From Verrucomicrobiota bacterium (GTDB taxonomy: Bacteria > Verrucomicrobiota > Verrucomicrobiia > Limisphaerales > JAHEOI01), in the NCBI GenBank assembly GCA_018610125.1, contig JAHEOI010000164.1, forward strand, positions 1 to 13,332: DNA of 13,332 bases, read 5' to 3'. The stretch's first letter is position 1. Each line of letters opens with the position of its first letter. Below, in pieces: positions 6,451 through 13,332 of this stretch. The notes beneath the pieces are model-generated. The model searched no databases and was not told the origin of the DNA. It worked only from the letters and a program-made list of their open reading frames with translations. Made by a program: the position numbers and the translations under genes.

Positions 6451-7533
6451 TTAGCGCCACGGCTGAACGATCATCACCTTAAGTGACGAGCGGTCCGGGT
6501 GGGCAGCCAGCGCCACCCCATTGGGAGCATCCGCCAGCTCCCATTTATGCGAAATAATGGAGTCCACGTCAATCTTTTTCGTAAAAACAAGCTCGGCGAC
6601 CTCCTGTTGCAGCGTCCAATCCGAGGAATAGCTCCCCAAAAGCTCTTTTTCGTCCACACAGACGCTCGCCGGGTCGATCGACAGCCTCTCGCCGCGGGTG
6701 GTATGGCCAAACAGCAAGACTTTGCCCGCTTCTCGGACAAACCCCATTGCCTGCTCCACCGTCTCATTGGAGGGGATAGTAATGATGGCGGCATCCGGCG
6801 AACCGATCTCCTCCTCCTTTTTCCGCATTGCTTCAGGCCCATGTGGGTCATCGGCGCGAAGCGTTGCGTCGGCTCCCAATTGAGCCGCCATTTCGAGGCG
6901 TTCCGGCAGAAGGTCGCCGGCCACCACCCGCATCCCTTCTTCCTTCAAAATCTGAGTAAACAAGAGACCGATCGGGCCCTGGCCGACGACCATGACCCAA
7001 TCGTCCGGAAGGAGACGAAGCTTTCGGACACCTTTAAGGACGGTATTGACCGGCTCGAGCATGGCGCCTTGGACCAATGTGCTCCCGTTGGGGATCGGGA
7101 CGACACCCGGCAGCACGAAATCCATTACCCGGACATACTCGGCATATCCCCCACCCGCGGGTTCGAATCCGGCGGTAATCCCGGTCCTTTTATATTGCGG
7201 ACATTGGGCAAACGCCTGGTGGCGGCAGGCATGACATTGACCGCATGGCACATGGTGATGAAGTGCCACGCGGTCACCGATACGAAACTGAGAAATCGCC
7301 TGACCGACATCGGCCACGACGCCGGCGGTTTCGTGTCCAAAGATTCGGGGCGGTGCCACCGTTGCGTGGTAAATCTTTTTGATATCGGTCGGACACACGC
7401 CGCACGCCCCGACCTTCACAAGGATCTCATTGGCCCCGATCCGAGGGACGGGAACCTGCTCAATCTGTAACACTTCCCGACCGCGATACACCATCGCGGT
7501 CATCCATTCCGGAACATGAGATTCCATGAACAT
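6451..7533 (-). CDS. Zinc-dependent alcohol/polyol dehydrogenase (medium-chain, iditol-dehydrogenase-like)
   Basis: A 360-residue medium-chain dehydrogenase, full length. The GroES-like catalytic half holds the catalytic zinc ligands C47 (GACGVCPTD) and H67/E68 (FGHE), with the conserved E160 in LEPVN. The structural-zinc cysteines are C97, C100, C103 and C111. The Rossmann half has GQGPIG at 184-189 and an acidic D207 at the end of the second strand, which favours NAD over NADP. The HHHVPCGQCHAC text resembles the L-iditol/sorbitol/threonine dehydrogenase branch, so the expected reaction is oxidation of a secondary alcohol of a polyol or amino acid; the substrate is unassigned. The start is uncertain: ATG at 7533, 7527 or 7503. 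The last gives MTAMVYRGRE, the usual family N-terminus, and has GGAATGG just upstream. The gene stands alone, between a REP cluster upstream and the secreted operon downstream. Confidence 0.93.
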   Translation of the reverse strand: MFMESHVPEWMTAMVYRGREVLQIEQVPVPRIGANEILVKVGACGVCPTDIKKIYHATVAPPRIFGHETAGVVADVGQAISQFRIGDRVALHHHVPCGQCHACRHQAFAQCPQYKRTGITAGFEPAGGGYAEYVRVMDFVLPGVVPIPNGSTLVQGAMLEPVNTVLKGVRKLRLLPDDWVMVVGQGPIGLLFTQILKEEGMRVVAGDLLPERLEMAAQLGADATLRADDPHGPEAMRKKEEEIGSPDAAIITIPSNETVEQAMGFVREAGKVLLFGHTTRGERLSIDPASVCVDEKELLGSYSSDWTLQQEVAELVFTKKIDVDSIISHKWELADAPNGVALAAHPDRSSLKVMIVQPWR

Positions 7534-7580
7534 CCGGTCTTTCTTACCGTCTTCCGCCCTCTGTCGACATTCAAACCTTA

Positions 7581-7662
7581 GCAGACTAGAGAGTCTGCGC
7601 TACGTAACGCAGACCGCCCGGTCTGCTTTCCCGATTCTGAGCAGGCTGACAGCTTGCGCCAC
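7581..7662. repeat. BIME-like cluster of three REP hairpins
   Basis: Unit 1 (7581-7603) is GCAGACT-AGAG-AGTCTGC followed by GCTAC. Unit 2 (7604-7626) is GTAAC then GCAGACC-GCCC-GGTCTGC. Unit 3 (7641-7662) is GCAGGCT-GAC-AGCTTGC followed by GCCAC. Units 1 and 2 are head to head, meeting at the palindrome TACGTA; unit 3 has the orientation of unit 1. Read from the foot, each is GTRR followed by CGCARRCY, a 3-4 base loop and RGYCTGC, like the GTAG-plus-hairpin layout of RAYT-mobilised REPs. The cluster sits in the divergent gap between the dehydrogenase and DUF6580 genes. Confidence 0.8.
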
Positions 7663-7728
7663 AGCAGGCACCCTCCGTCTTCAGCCCCTCTGCTCAGGTC
7701 ATCCATCTTCCGTCCTCTCCCTTTTCCC

Positions 7729-7756
7729 TTTACGTCCACTCCGAGGTATCTAACAT
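7729..7756 (+). promoter_or_regulatory. Weak candidate promoter of the DUF6580 gene
   Basis: TTTACG (7729-7734) and TAACAT (7751-7756) are separated by 16 bases and match consensus in four of six positions each. Initiation would fall at about 7763, almost on the GTG start codon at 7765, so the message would be nearly leaderless. The only purine-rich stretch, AAGG, is too close to the start to be a normal ribosome site. Confidence 0.25.
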
Positions 7757-7764
7757 TTTAAGGC

Positions 7765-8376
7765 GTGAAGGATAAGTGGAATGTTCTATTGCCCATTGTG
7801 CTGATGTTGGTCTTTGCGCTGACGCGCTGGCCTGGCTTGATGCCGGAGAACTTCAGTGCGGCGTACGCCCTGGCATTTTGTGCGGGAGTCTATTTCCCCG
7901 CTTCATTGGTCTGGTGGCTGCCACTGGGGACCTTGCTCGTGAGTGACATCTGTTTAAACCTCTTCCATTATGAAGTCGCCGCAGTGAGTCCGTACATGCT
8001 GGTCAACTACGGCGCCTTCGCGGTCTTAATCGGGCTCGGTCGCCTTTTCAAGCCCAACCAAGCCTGGTGGAAGCTCCTTGGAGGTGGGCTGGCCGGAGCC
8101 ATCGTTTTCTATTTGATCAGCAATACCGCCGCTTGGCTGCAAAATCCCGGTTACGCGAAAACGCTGGCCGGATGGTTTCAAGCCCTGAGCTCGGGCATCC
8201 CCGGCTACCCGCCGACATGGGCCTTTTTCCGGAATACCCTGTTAAGCGGTGGCCTGTTTACCGGACTCTTTGTCGGCGCAATGAAATTGACAACCGCATC
8301 GGAGTCGGAAGAAGAAGAGGAATCCGAGCCCGAAGAAGAGGCCGGGGACAAAGAGCCCGCGCCGGCCGGTCAGTAG
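7765..8376 (+). CDS. DUF6580-family integral membrane protein, putative transporter component
   Basis: A 203-residue membrane protein, the only plus-strand gene. Hydrophobic segments lie at about residues 7-20, 33-50, 52-66, 75-93, 104-121 and 155-174, giving five or six helices. The family pattern of an early Arg-Trp-Pro/Asn motif (TRWPGLMPENFSAAYALAF), then an AxxPLxxLLxSD-like stretch (WWLPLGTLLVSDICLN) and an NYGAFAVLIGLGR helix, is visible. I identify it as DUF6580, a family described as putative transport proteins with ECF S-component-like topology; the substrate is unknown. Residues 179-197 form a strongly acidic tail (SESEEEEESEPEEEAGDKE), probably cytoplasmic. The start is GTG at 7765; a later ATG at 7804 would remove half of the first helix, so the GTG is preferred. 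It converges on the metal ABC operon, with a repeat-filled gap between. Confidence 0.8.
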   Translation: MKDKWNVLLPIVLMLVFALTRWPGLMPENFSAAYALAFCAGVYFPASLVWWLPLGTLLVSDICLNLFHYEVAAVSPYMLVNYGAFAVLIGLGRLFKPNQAWWKLLGGGLAGAIVFYLISNTAAWLQNPGYAKTLAGWFQALSSGIPGYPPTWAFFRNTLLSGGLFTGLFVGAMKLTTASESEEEEESEPEEEAGDKEPAPAGQ

Positions 8377-8399
8377 ATGCCGGTGAGTCGATGCCGGTG
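8376..8399. repeat. Short direct repeat at the DUF6580 stop codon
   Basis: The decamer GATGCCGGTG occurs at 8376-8385 and 8390-8399, period 14. It begins on the last base of the TAG stop codon. It may be a slippage duplication. Confidence 0.6.
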
Positions 8400-8446
8400 G
8401 TTTGAGGAGGTGCTTTCCGTTGGGGACCCTTAAACCCCTCACCTCG

Positions 8447-8480
8447 ATCCTCTCCCCTTAGGAAGGGGAGAGGAGGAAAA
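8447..8480. repeat. Palindromic dispersed repeat, copy 2
   Basis: Identical over 34 bases to positions 1-34: an 11-bp perfect stem (CCTCTCCCCTT/AAGGGGAGAGG, loop AGG) and the tail AGGAAAA. This copy is preceded by CCCCTCACCTCG, text often seen before this class of palindrome in other bacteria (recollection). It lies between the convergent DUF6580 and metal ABC permease genes. Confidence 0.8.
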
Positions 8481-8514
8481 AAGGTCGGCAATCGGCAGCC
8501 TTCTGATTCCTTAT

Positions 8515-8526
8515 CTCCTTCGGGAG
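8515..8526. repeat. UUCG-loop hairpin, possible decayed relative of the 8447 repeat
   Basis: CTCC-TTCG-GGAG forms a short stem with a stable UUCG-type loop. The surrounding layout (TCCTT before, GGAGGAAA after) mirrors the palindromic repeat 35 bases to the left, so it may be a diverged second unit. No T-tract follows. Confidence 0.4.
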
Positions 8527-8550
8527 GGGATCGCGGAGGAAAGTGTCAAA

Positions 8551-8568
8551 GTCAAGTCAGTACTTGAC
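8551..8568. other. Hairpin just past the permease stop codon
   Basis: GTCAAGT-CAGT-ACTTGAC is a perfect 7-bp inverted repeat with a four-base loop. On the minus strand it follows the permease TAA (8576-8574) by five bases. The sequence after it (TTTGACACTTTCC) is only mildly T-rich, so it is at best a weak terminator or a 3'-end protecting hairpin for the metal transport operon. Confidence 0.45.
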
Positions 8569-8573
8569 CTGGT

Positions 8574-9434
8574 TTATACCCCCTTTTTGCCCCGCCACAA
8601 GCGACCTCTGCCGATGACCGAGATCAGATAGACTCCTCCCGCGGCAAGCACGATCGCCGGCTCCGGGCTGATGCCGGTGCCGTACACGCCCACACGCGGC
8701 AATGTCGTCACAACGAGCGACACGACGACGGAAACCGCCATCATCAGCGGAAGGCGTCCCGCATAGTGTGCAGCGGTTGCGGCCGGCAGCGTCAGCAGTG
8801 CGAGCACCAAGATCAGCCCCACGATCTGAATGAGGCAGATGACAGTCAACGCCACCAAGCTCAGGAGGACAATATTGACGGTAAAGACATTAATCCCTTG
8901 AAGCGCCGCTTGCTGCTCGTCCAAGCAAACCCCAAGCAATTGCTTATAATAGATGAGAAGAATCGCCAGTATGATGACATCCAAGAGAGCTATCAATCGC
9001 ACGTCGGCCCACGAGACGTACACGACATTACCGAAAAGGTAGCTCAAGAGATCGGTTTGATAACCGGGGGTGAATTTGAGCAGCAGGAGACCGAAGGCCA
9101 TGCCGACCGCCCACAGTGCCCCGATCAAGGTATCGTGCCGTTCAGACGAATGGTGCCGGACAACCCCGATGATCATAGCACCGAGCAGCGCAGCGACCAT
9201 GGCCCCATGGATCGGGCGCAGCCAAGCGAACATGTCGGGATAGTGGGCCTTGACGAAAACCGCGGCGCCGAGTCCCCCGACCGCCATGTGCGCGATCGCC
9301 CCGACCAGAAACACAATTCGACGTGTAATGACGTACGGTCCCATAACCCCGCACGCCAAGCTGGCCAACCCCCCCGCTATCAACCCGGTCCCAAGAAACG
9401 GGTTATGTCTCATATCTACAAAGAACTGCCACAT
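8574..9434 (-). CDS. Metal ABC transporter permease (ZnuB/MntB type, ABC-3 family)
   Basis: A 286-residue polytopic membrane protein, standard length for the ABC-3 permease family. It forms the channel for Zn2+ or Mn2+ import with the ATPase encoded just upstream. Hydrophobic helices fall at about residues 15-33, 40-60, 76-92, 103-121, 147-163, 185-200, 202-222, 228-247 and 258-274. Family hallmarks are NPFLGTGLIAGGLASLACG near the N-terminus, the GAIAHMAVGGLG stretch (45-56), and LALLTLPAATA (211-221), which forms the loop that docks with the ATPase. The ATG at 9434 lies 17 bases after the ATPase stop codon. It is the last gene of the operon, followed by a hairpin. Zinc versus manganese cannot be settled from the permease. 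Confidence 0.93.
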   Translation of the reverse strand: MWQFFVDMRHNPFLGTGLIAGGLASLACGVMGPYVITRRIVFLVGAIAHMAVGGLGAAVFVKAHYPDMFAWLRPIHGAMVAALLGAMIIGVVRHHSSERHDTLIGALWAVGMAFGLLLLKFTPGYQTDLLSYLFGNVVYVSWADVRLIALLDVIILAILLIYYKQLLGVCLDEQQAALQGINVFTVNIVLLSLVALTVICLIQIVGLILVLALLTLPAATAAHYAGRLPLMMAVSVVVSLVVTTLPRVGVYGTGISPEPAIVLAAGGVYLISVIGRGRLWRGKKGV

Positions 9435-9451
9435 GACTCAAAATGCCGCTT

Positions 9452-10255
9452 TTACGCATTCTCCGACGATTCTTCCCGTGACAAATAGGTCACCGGACAC
9501 GCTTCTTTATGGTGGACCGCTTGCACGTGGCGATGATATACCCCGGCGATCGCCTCGGAGGTAAGCTCGGCGGCGGAGTGACTGGTAATTCGCCGATTCA
9601 GGCAAGCGACCCGCTTGAGATGCGCCGAGACAAAGCCGATATCGTGACTGACCAAAACGATCGGCAAGCGTTGATTCAGTCGATGGAGCAGCTCGGTAAG
9701 GCCCTTTTCGGCCTCGGGATCCATCCCGGTCTTTGGTTCATCCAACAACAGGAGCTCGGCCTCCGCTGCCAGAGCACGGGCAATCAGCACACGATTGAAC
9801 TGGCCGCCGGATAAATGGTGGACCGGGCGCTCGGCAAGATCCTCGCTGCCGGTGTCGTGCAGTGCTCGACGGACCGCTTCCCGATCCGTGCGACTGAAGC
9901 GAAATCCCCATTGTGAATGCCCCAATCGTCCCATGAGGACCATGTCCATCACATTCGCCGGCACCGAAAAATCGATCTGTGCATGCTGCGGCACGTAACC
10001 GATCCGGTTTCGTGCTTTGCGAGGCGTTTGCCCAAACACTCGAACATTGCCGGTTTGAGGGCACAACAACCCCAAAATGACCTTCAAGAGCGTCGTCTTG
10101 CCACCCCCGTTTGGACCAATGATACCGAGGAAGTCATTCGCCGCAACGGTCAATGATACATCCTCCAAAACCGGCAGCACATCGCCGCGCTCGGCGTAAC
10201 GAAAGCTCACGTCTTCGACCTCAATCACCGGTTGCCCCAGCTCCATATCACCCAT
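9452..10255 (-). CDS. Metal ABC transporter ATP-binding protein (ZnuC/MntA type)
   Basis: A 267-residue ATPase that powers metal-ion import. Walker A GPNGGGKTT is at residues 47-55, the Q-loop Gln is Q90 in YVPQ, the signature LSGGQ is at 148-152 (followed by FNR, where QQR or MQR is more usual), Walker B LLLLDEP is at 168-174 with catalytic E173, the D-loop region is at 177-180, and the switch His is H204 in VSHD. GMDP replaces the common GVDP. The C-terminal 25 residues contain HRHVQAVHHKE, a small cluster of potential metal-binding His. The start chosen is the ATG at 10255, which overlaps the TGA of the binding-protein gene (ATGGGTGA), implying translational coupling. An ATG three codons later (10246) and a longer upstream reading are alternatives, but the upstream part overlaps coding sequence and does not look like this family. 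Confidence 0.94.
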   Translation of the reverse strand: MGDMELGQPVIEVEDVSFRYAERGDVLPVLEDVSLTVAANDFLGIIGPNGGGKTTLLKVILGLLCPQTGNVRVFGQTPRKARNRIGYVPQHAQIDFSVPANVMDMVLMGRLGHSQWGFRFSRTDREAVRRALHDTGSEDLAERPVHHLSGGQFNRVLIARALAAEAELLLLDEPKTGMDPEAEKGLTELLHRLNQRLPIVLVSHDIGFVSAHLKRVACLNRRITSHSAAELTSEAIAGVYHRHVQAVHHKEACPVTYLSREESSENA

Positions 10256-11195
10256 TATTACGTTGCTCGTAAGATTGACGGATCCGTTTGGCGGCTTCGC
10301 CGAGATTCTCAGGGATCGCTCGAGCAAGCGGATCCAGGGCTACCACCCGGCCATCGATCACCTTGGCGACCGCTTCGGCCGCACGCCGTGAGATTTGTGG
10401 CTGCACAAAGATCATCGCAACGCCCCATTCCCGGGCCCGTTTTTGTAAGAGGGTCAATTCGCGATCGGTTGGCTCCTTCCCTTCAAGCTCGATCGCCACC
10501 TGCTCCAATCCGTACTCATCGGCAAAGTAGCCCCAAGCCGGATGGAAGACAAAAAAAGGCCGCCCTTGCCATTCGGCAAGCTGTTCCCGTATGTCGCTAT
10601 CAAGGGCATCAAGCCGAGCACGCACCCGCCGAAGGTTGGCCCGATACATTTCGGCACGGCTTGGATTGAGCTCGGCCAGCGCCGTCGCGACGGTTTTGGC
10701 CTGCCGCTTGAGCAAGCCGGGACTCAGCCAGATATGAGGGTCCTTGGCAACGATCGGATCCGACCCATTCGATCCTTCGCGGTCGACTGCTTCCCCGCCG
10801 ACGGACTTCGCCAGGCTTCGTCTTCGATGCCGGTCCATCTCTCGAAGATTGATCCCCTGCCGAAGATCGACAATCTTCAACTCCCCTCCGCCCGATGAGA
10901 GCGCTTGAAACCAACGGCCGTTCTCGAAAGGGACCCCGATCCGGAAAAAGAGATCGGCTCTCATGACGCGGCTGACTTTTGCATCGCTAGGCTGGTAGGT
11001 CGCAGCACTCGTCCCGGGCGGCACAACCGAGAATGCATCCGCTCGCTTCCCGGCAATTTGCTCAACCAGCCAAAGCTGCGGTCGGATGCTGACCGCAATC
11101 CGGAGGGCCCGGTCCTTCCCCTCCGGGCGAGGACCACAGGTCGCAAGGAGCAGGCTGATTACAGCCAACAGCGTTCGGTAGACACAAATCTTCAT
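10248..11195 (-). CDS. Metal ABC transporter substrate-binding lipoprotein (ZnuA/TroA superfamily)
   Basis: A 315-residue periplasmic solute-binding protein, first gene of the operon. The N-terminus is a lipoprotein signal: basic n-region, hydrophobic VISLLLA, then Cys20 after LAT (Thr at -1 is acceptable but not ideal). The fold markers are SIRPQLWLVEQIAG (36-49), ADLFFRIGVPFE (80-91), DPHIWLSP (152-159), FHPAWGYFADEYGL (217-230), IELEGKEP (235-242), FVQPQIS (263-269) and ALDPLA (286-291). The expected metal ligands are H154, H218 and D288. The usual first His in the GxSPHxYEP motif is absent: here it reads GTSAATYQP (61-69). The His-rich loop of zinc-specific ZnuA is also missing. This best fits the subfamily that I recall as ZntC-like (FHPAWGYFA, EGKEP). 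The start is ATG at 11195; an in-frame TTG at 11216 preceded by GGAAG would add seven residues without harming the signal peptide. The ATPase gene overlaps its stop codon. Confidence 0.9.
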   Translation of the reverse strand: MKICVYRTLLAVISLLLATCGPRPEGKDRALRIAVSIRPQLWLVEQIAGKRADAFSVVPPGTSAATYQPSDAKVSRVMRADLFFRIGVPFENGRWFQALSSGGGELKIVDLRQGINLREMDRHRRRSLAKSVGGEAVDREGSNGSDPIVAKDPHIWLSPGLLKRQAKTVATALAELNPSRAEMYRANLRRVRARLDALDSDIREQLAEWQGRPFFVFHPAWGYFADEYGLEQVAIELEGKEPTDRELTLLQKRAREWGVAMIFVQPQISRRAAEAVAKVIDGRVVALDPLARAIPENLGEAAKRIRQSYEQRNNG

Positions 11196-11360
11196 TAGGA
11201 GGTTAAGGCCACGCAAGGTGCTTCCGGCGACTCATCCAATTCTCTTCCTATACCGCGGAGCGGAACATCAGTGGTGAAGGGCGAACAAGCCTTTGAACCT
11301 TCATCCTCCCTTGGGAACGCTCCACTTCAGGAAGCCGATTTACCGCTTTGGAGGAGCCCT

Positions 11361-13332
11361 TCACTCCCGTGCCGCAGGAACTATTTCAAGTCTCTTACGC
11401 TCACCATCCCGCTTGACCACGACCTCGACAGGCTCGCCAATCGTCGCCGAATCGATGGCGTAGGTGTAATCGTAAATGTTGGTAATCTTTTGCTCGCCGA
11501 ATTCGACAATGATATCGCCGCCTTTCAGGCCCGCTTTGTCAGCAGGACCGCCGCTTCGGACACCGGAGAGCTTTACCCCTTGAACATCGCTTGTGTAGTC
11601 CGGAATCGTCCCCAGATAGACCCGAAGCTTGGCCTGCCCCCCTTTTTTGGAAGCGGGCTCCTCCACCTTTTTGTAGGCGACCTTGGTATCCATCGCCGCC
11701 AAGTCCTCAACGACACTTGTGGCAAACTTCCCTATCCGGATCATCCCTTGATAATTCAGGGTCTTCGGATCATCGGAGGGGCGATTGTAATCATCGTGGG
11801 TCCCCGTAAAGAAATTGAGCACCGGCACCCCCTCCGGATAAAAGGCGGTGGCATCGGTCGGCAGATACGGATCATTTTTAATCTTGAGCTGAAAGCCGGC
11901 CGGCACGTTCGCTTTCTCGATTAATCGGCCCCAGTCCCCGGACGAGCCAACTCCCTGGAGGATCAACCGATTCTCGCGAAGTCGGCCTACCATATCGAAA
12001 TTGAGGTAGGCATTGAGCTGGTCCAGAGGCAACAAGGGCTGCTCGCTATAGTGAGACGACCCGACCAATCCGAGCTCCTCACCGGACCAAAAGGCAAAGA
12101 CAATCCCCTGCCGAAACGTGCCGGATTCATCGTTCTTGGCGGCCGCCAGTGAATGGGCCAGTTCCATCACCACCGAGACCCCGGAGGCGTTATCGTCGGC
12201 ACCGTTATGGATTTTCCCCCGACCTTCCTTCCCTGCAAGACTGCCCAGTTCGCCGCGACCGATATGATCATAATGCGCCCCCAGAAGGATATGCGGGGTA
12301 TCGGACGCCTTCTTGGCCCCGTCTTCGGGTGGCAAATAGCCAATGACATTGCGGTCGGTATCGGTGATCCGGTCCACGCCGGTCTTTAAGCGCGCCCGAA
12401 CGCCTTTCAACGGAAATCGGGTTTCGGCATGTGGATTCGCCGCATCCAGTTCGGATTGGACCGCTTCTAGATCTCGTCCCGAGGCCTCGAAGAGACGGCG
12501 AGCCACTTTACCCGTGATGGAAATTGCCGGAATCGCCGAGCCGGAAAGCGTATTATCAAAGCTAAGCGAAACCAATTCTCCGGCATTCGGTGAATTGGGG
12601 CCGGTTGCGACCATCAGCGCCTTTGCCCCGGCCTCCCGAGCGATCATTGCCTTGTAGCGGAGGCCGGAATACATGTTCAATGTACGCCGCCGCTCCATGC
12701 TCACCTCCTCGGGCACATAACGCAGGATAAGCACGATCTTACCCTCAACATCAAGCCCTTCGTAAGCATTGTAGCCCTCACCGTTTTCGCCGGGGACCTT
12801 GAGGCCATATCCGGCAAAGACAACCTCGCCTTTGACCTCGCCATTGGCCGTGAAGGACAATGGCTGAAAATCCTTCCCGGCTTTGTAAGCACCGTGCTCC
12901 CCGGAATTTTTGCCCAAGTTCAGCGTCAGTTGGTTCTCTCCCTCACGGGCCTCCACGCCCGAGGTAAACTCAAACGTCTGGAAAAAGCTTTCTTCCGATC
13001 CCAACGGCTTGAGCCCGATTTGCTCAAAATAAGCCGCGAGATACTCACTTGCCTGCTTCGTGCCGGCGGTGCCGGTAAGGCGCCCTTCCAGCGCATCGGA
13101 CGCCAAGTAGCCGACCTGCGCCTCGGCATCCTCGGTCGTCATGGCAACCTTCCAATCACGGTCGGCCTTCGTCGCCGCTTCACTCTGGAGTTCACCCCCT
13201 GGGTTCGAGCTCGCCTTCGAACGATTCTCAGGCCCGGCAGTGAACCTGGCATCCAGGGAGCTCGGGTGGCTCGAGGACCGTTCAGGCGCTTTCGCCAAAG
13301 CCTTCATGGCAGCTTCATGGCTCCACTGCGCC
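11361..13332 (-). CDS. M28-family zinc metallopeptidase with PA and PDZ domains, 5' end beyond window
   Basis: An aminopeptidase-type di-zinc hydrolase, probably periplasmic or secreted. Numbering from the Met codon at 13307, a PA-like insert covers roughly 155-275 (VVFAGYGL, AKALMVATG). The M28 catalytic core covers 320-540 with ligands H345 (GAHYDH), D371 (GADDNASG), E411 with general base E410 (SGEELGL), D438 (NFDMVG) and H504 (THDDYN): all five ligands are present. A C-terminal PDZ domain lies at about 560-643 (VYLGTIPD, SGGPADKAGLKGGDII). The frame stays open past 13307 to the right edge (in-frame residues AQWSHEAA), and no signal peptide follows the 13307 Met. The true start and export signal therefore very likely lie outside the window. 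Substrate is undetermined; this PA-M28-PDZ layout is common in Gram-negative bacteria. It may be transcribed toward the metal operon, 165 bases downstream, but that gap shows no clear terminator. Confidence 0.93.
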   Translation of the reverse strand, partial: AQWSHEAAMKALAKAPERSSSHPSSLDARFTAGPENRSKASSNPGGELQSEAATKADRDWKVAMTTEDAEAQVGYLASDALEGRLTGTAGTKQASEYLAAYFEQIGLKPLGSEESFFQTFEFTSGVEAREGENQLTLNLGKNSGEHGAYKAGKDFQPLSFTANGEVKGEVVFAGYGLKVPGENGEGYNAYEGLDVEGKIVLILRYVPEEVSMERRRTLNMYSGLRYKAMIAREAGAKALMVATGPNSPNAGELVSLSFDNTLSGSAIPAISITGKVARRLFEASGRDLEAVQSELDAANPHAETRFPLKGVRARLKTGVDRITDTDRNVIGYLPPEDGAKKASDTPHILLGAHYDHIGRGELGSLAGKEGRGKIHNGADDNASGVSVVMELAHSLAAAKNDESGTFRQGIVFAFWSGEELGLVGSSHYSEQPLLPLDQLNAYLNFDMVGRLRENRLILQGVGSSGDWGRLIEKANVPAGFQLKIKNDPYLPTDATAFYPEGVPVLNFFTGTHDDYNRPSDDPKTLNYQGMIRIGKFATSVVEDLAAMDTKVAYKKVEEPASKKGGQAKLRVYLGTIPDYTSDVQGVKLSGVRSGGPADKAGLKGGDIIVEFGEQKITNIYDYTYAIDSATIGEPVEVVVKRDGERKRLEIVPAARE

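Noticed and set aside
6245..6460. A 71-codon minus-strand frame with GTG start overlapping the dehydrogenase stop
   Set aside because: It runs through the hairpin after the dehydrogenase and into the promoter of the secreted operon, has no recognisable domain and no ribosome site. It could be a remnant, but nothing supports it as a gene.
6499..7470. A 323-codon plus-strand frame opposite the zinc dehydrogenase
   Set aside because: Shadow of a gene with all zinc ligands and the coenzyme motif intact on the other strand.
7534..7764. A riboswitch (for example cobalamin) ahead of the DUF6580 gene, since relatives of that family can sit near vitamin uptake genes
   Set aside because: The gap is accounted for by REP hairpins and a pyrimidine-rich stretch; I could not find a B12-box-like element or a multi-stem core.
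8551..8568. Intrinsic terminator for the metal importer operon
   Set aside because: The stem is perfect but not GC-rich, and the downstream sequence lacks a T-tract, so it is listed only as a hairpin.
8766..9488. A 240-codon plus-strand frame opposite the permease
   Set aside because: Antisense to a well-conserved membrane protein; the translation is strongly hydrophilic with many Gln, Asp and His, as expected from the reverse complement of membrane-helix codons.
11217..11360. A Zur or MntR box in front of the metal importer operon
   Set aside because: No AT-rich dyad of the expected type is visible; the only inverted match, GAAGGGC with GCCCTTC, has arms about 75 bases apart and is unconvincing as an operator or terminator.

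Overview
The window is high-GC DNA, densely coding and mostly on the minus strand. It most probably comes from a member of the Verrucomicrobiota. Three things suggest this: a short PEP-CTERM secreted protein that follows a duplicated 'PGFSMIANPL'-type secreted protein (a pairing I recall from Verrucomicrobiota genomes), an FG-GAP/UnbV (CRTAC1-like) surface protein, and intergenic regions packed with REP-like hairpins. The phylum is an inference from recalled family distribution; no marker gene is present. Shine-Dalgarno sequences are weak or absent for most genes.

Layout, left to right. Positions 1-180 hold a palindromic repeat and two short tandem repeats. Positions 181-3541 (minus) carry a ROK-family sugar kinase followed by a membrane-anchored FG-GAP/UnbV protein, with a strong-looking sigma70 promoter in front of the kinase. 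Positions 3542-3812 are a chain of hairpins of REP type. Positions 3813-4619 (minus) encode a short-chain dehydrogenase, possibly read from a leaderless transcript. Positions 4831-6248 (minus) form a complete transcription unit: promoter with an inverted repeat across its spacer, a secreted two-repeat protein, a PEP-CTERM protein, and a clear intrinsic terminator. Positions 6451-7533 (minus) encode a zinc-dependent polyol/alcohol dehydrogenase. Positions 7534-7764 contain a BIME-like cluster of REP hairpins. Positions 7765-8376 are the only plus-strand gene, a DUF6580 integral membrane protein with an acidic tail. Positions 8377-8573, between convergent genes, contain a second exact copy of the palindromic repeat at position 1. 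Positions 8574-11195 (minus) form a metal-ion ABC importer operon in the order binding protein, ATPase, permease. Positions 11361 to the right edge hold an M28 metallopeptidase with PA and PDZ domains, cut off at its N-terminus by the window edge.

How the genes fit together: the three ABC genes form one importer for Zn or Mn. The kinase and FG-GAP protein are probably co-transcribed but have no evident shared pathway. The kinase, SDR and polyol dehydrogenase are all compatible with sugar or polyol metabolism, though nothing in the sequence ties them into one pathway. The most self-contained and least understood unit is the two-gene secreted cassette with its putative operator. No rRNA, tRNA, CRISPR array, transposase or phage gene was seen. 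No gene-free stretch exceeds 300 bases.
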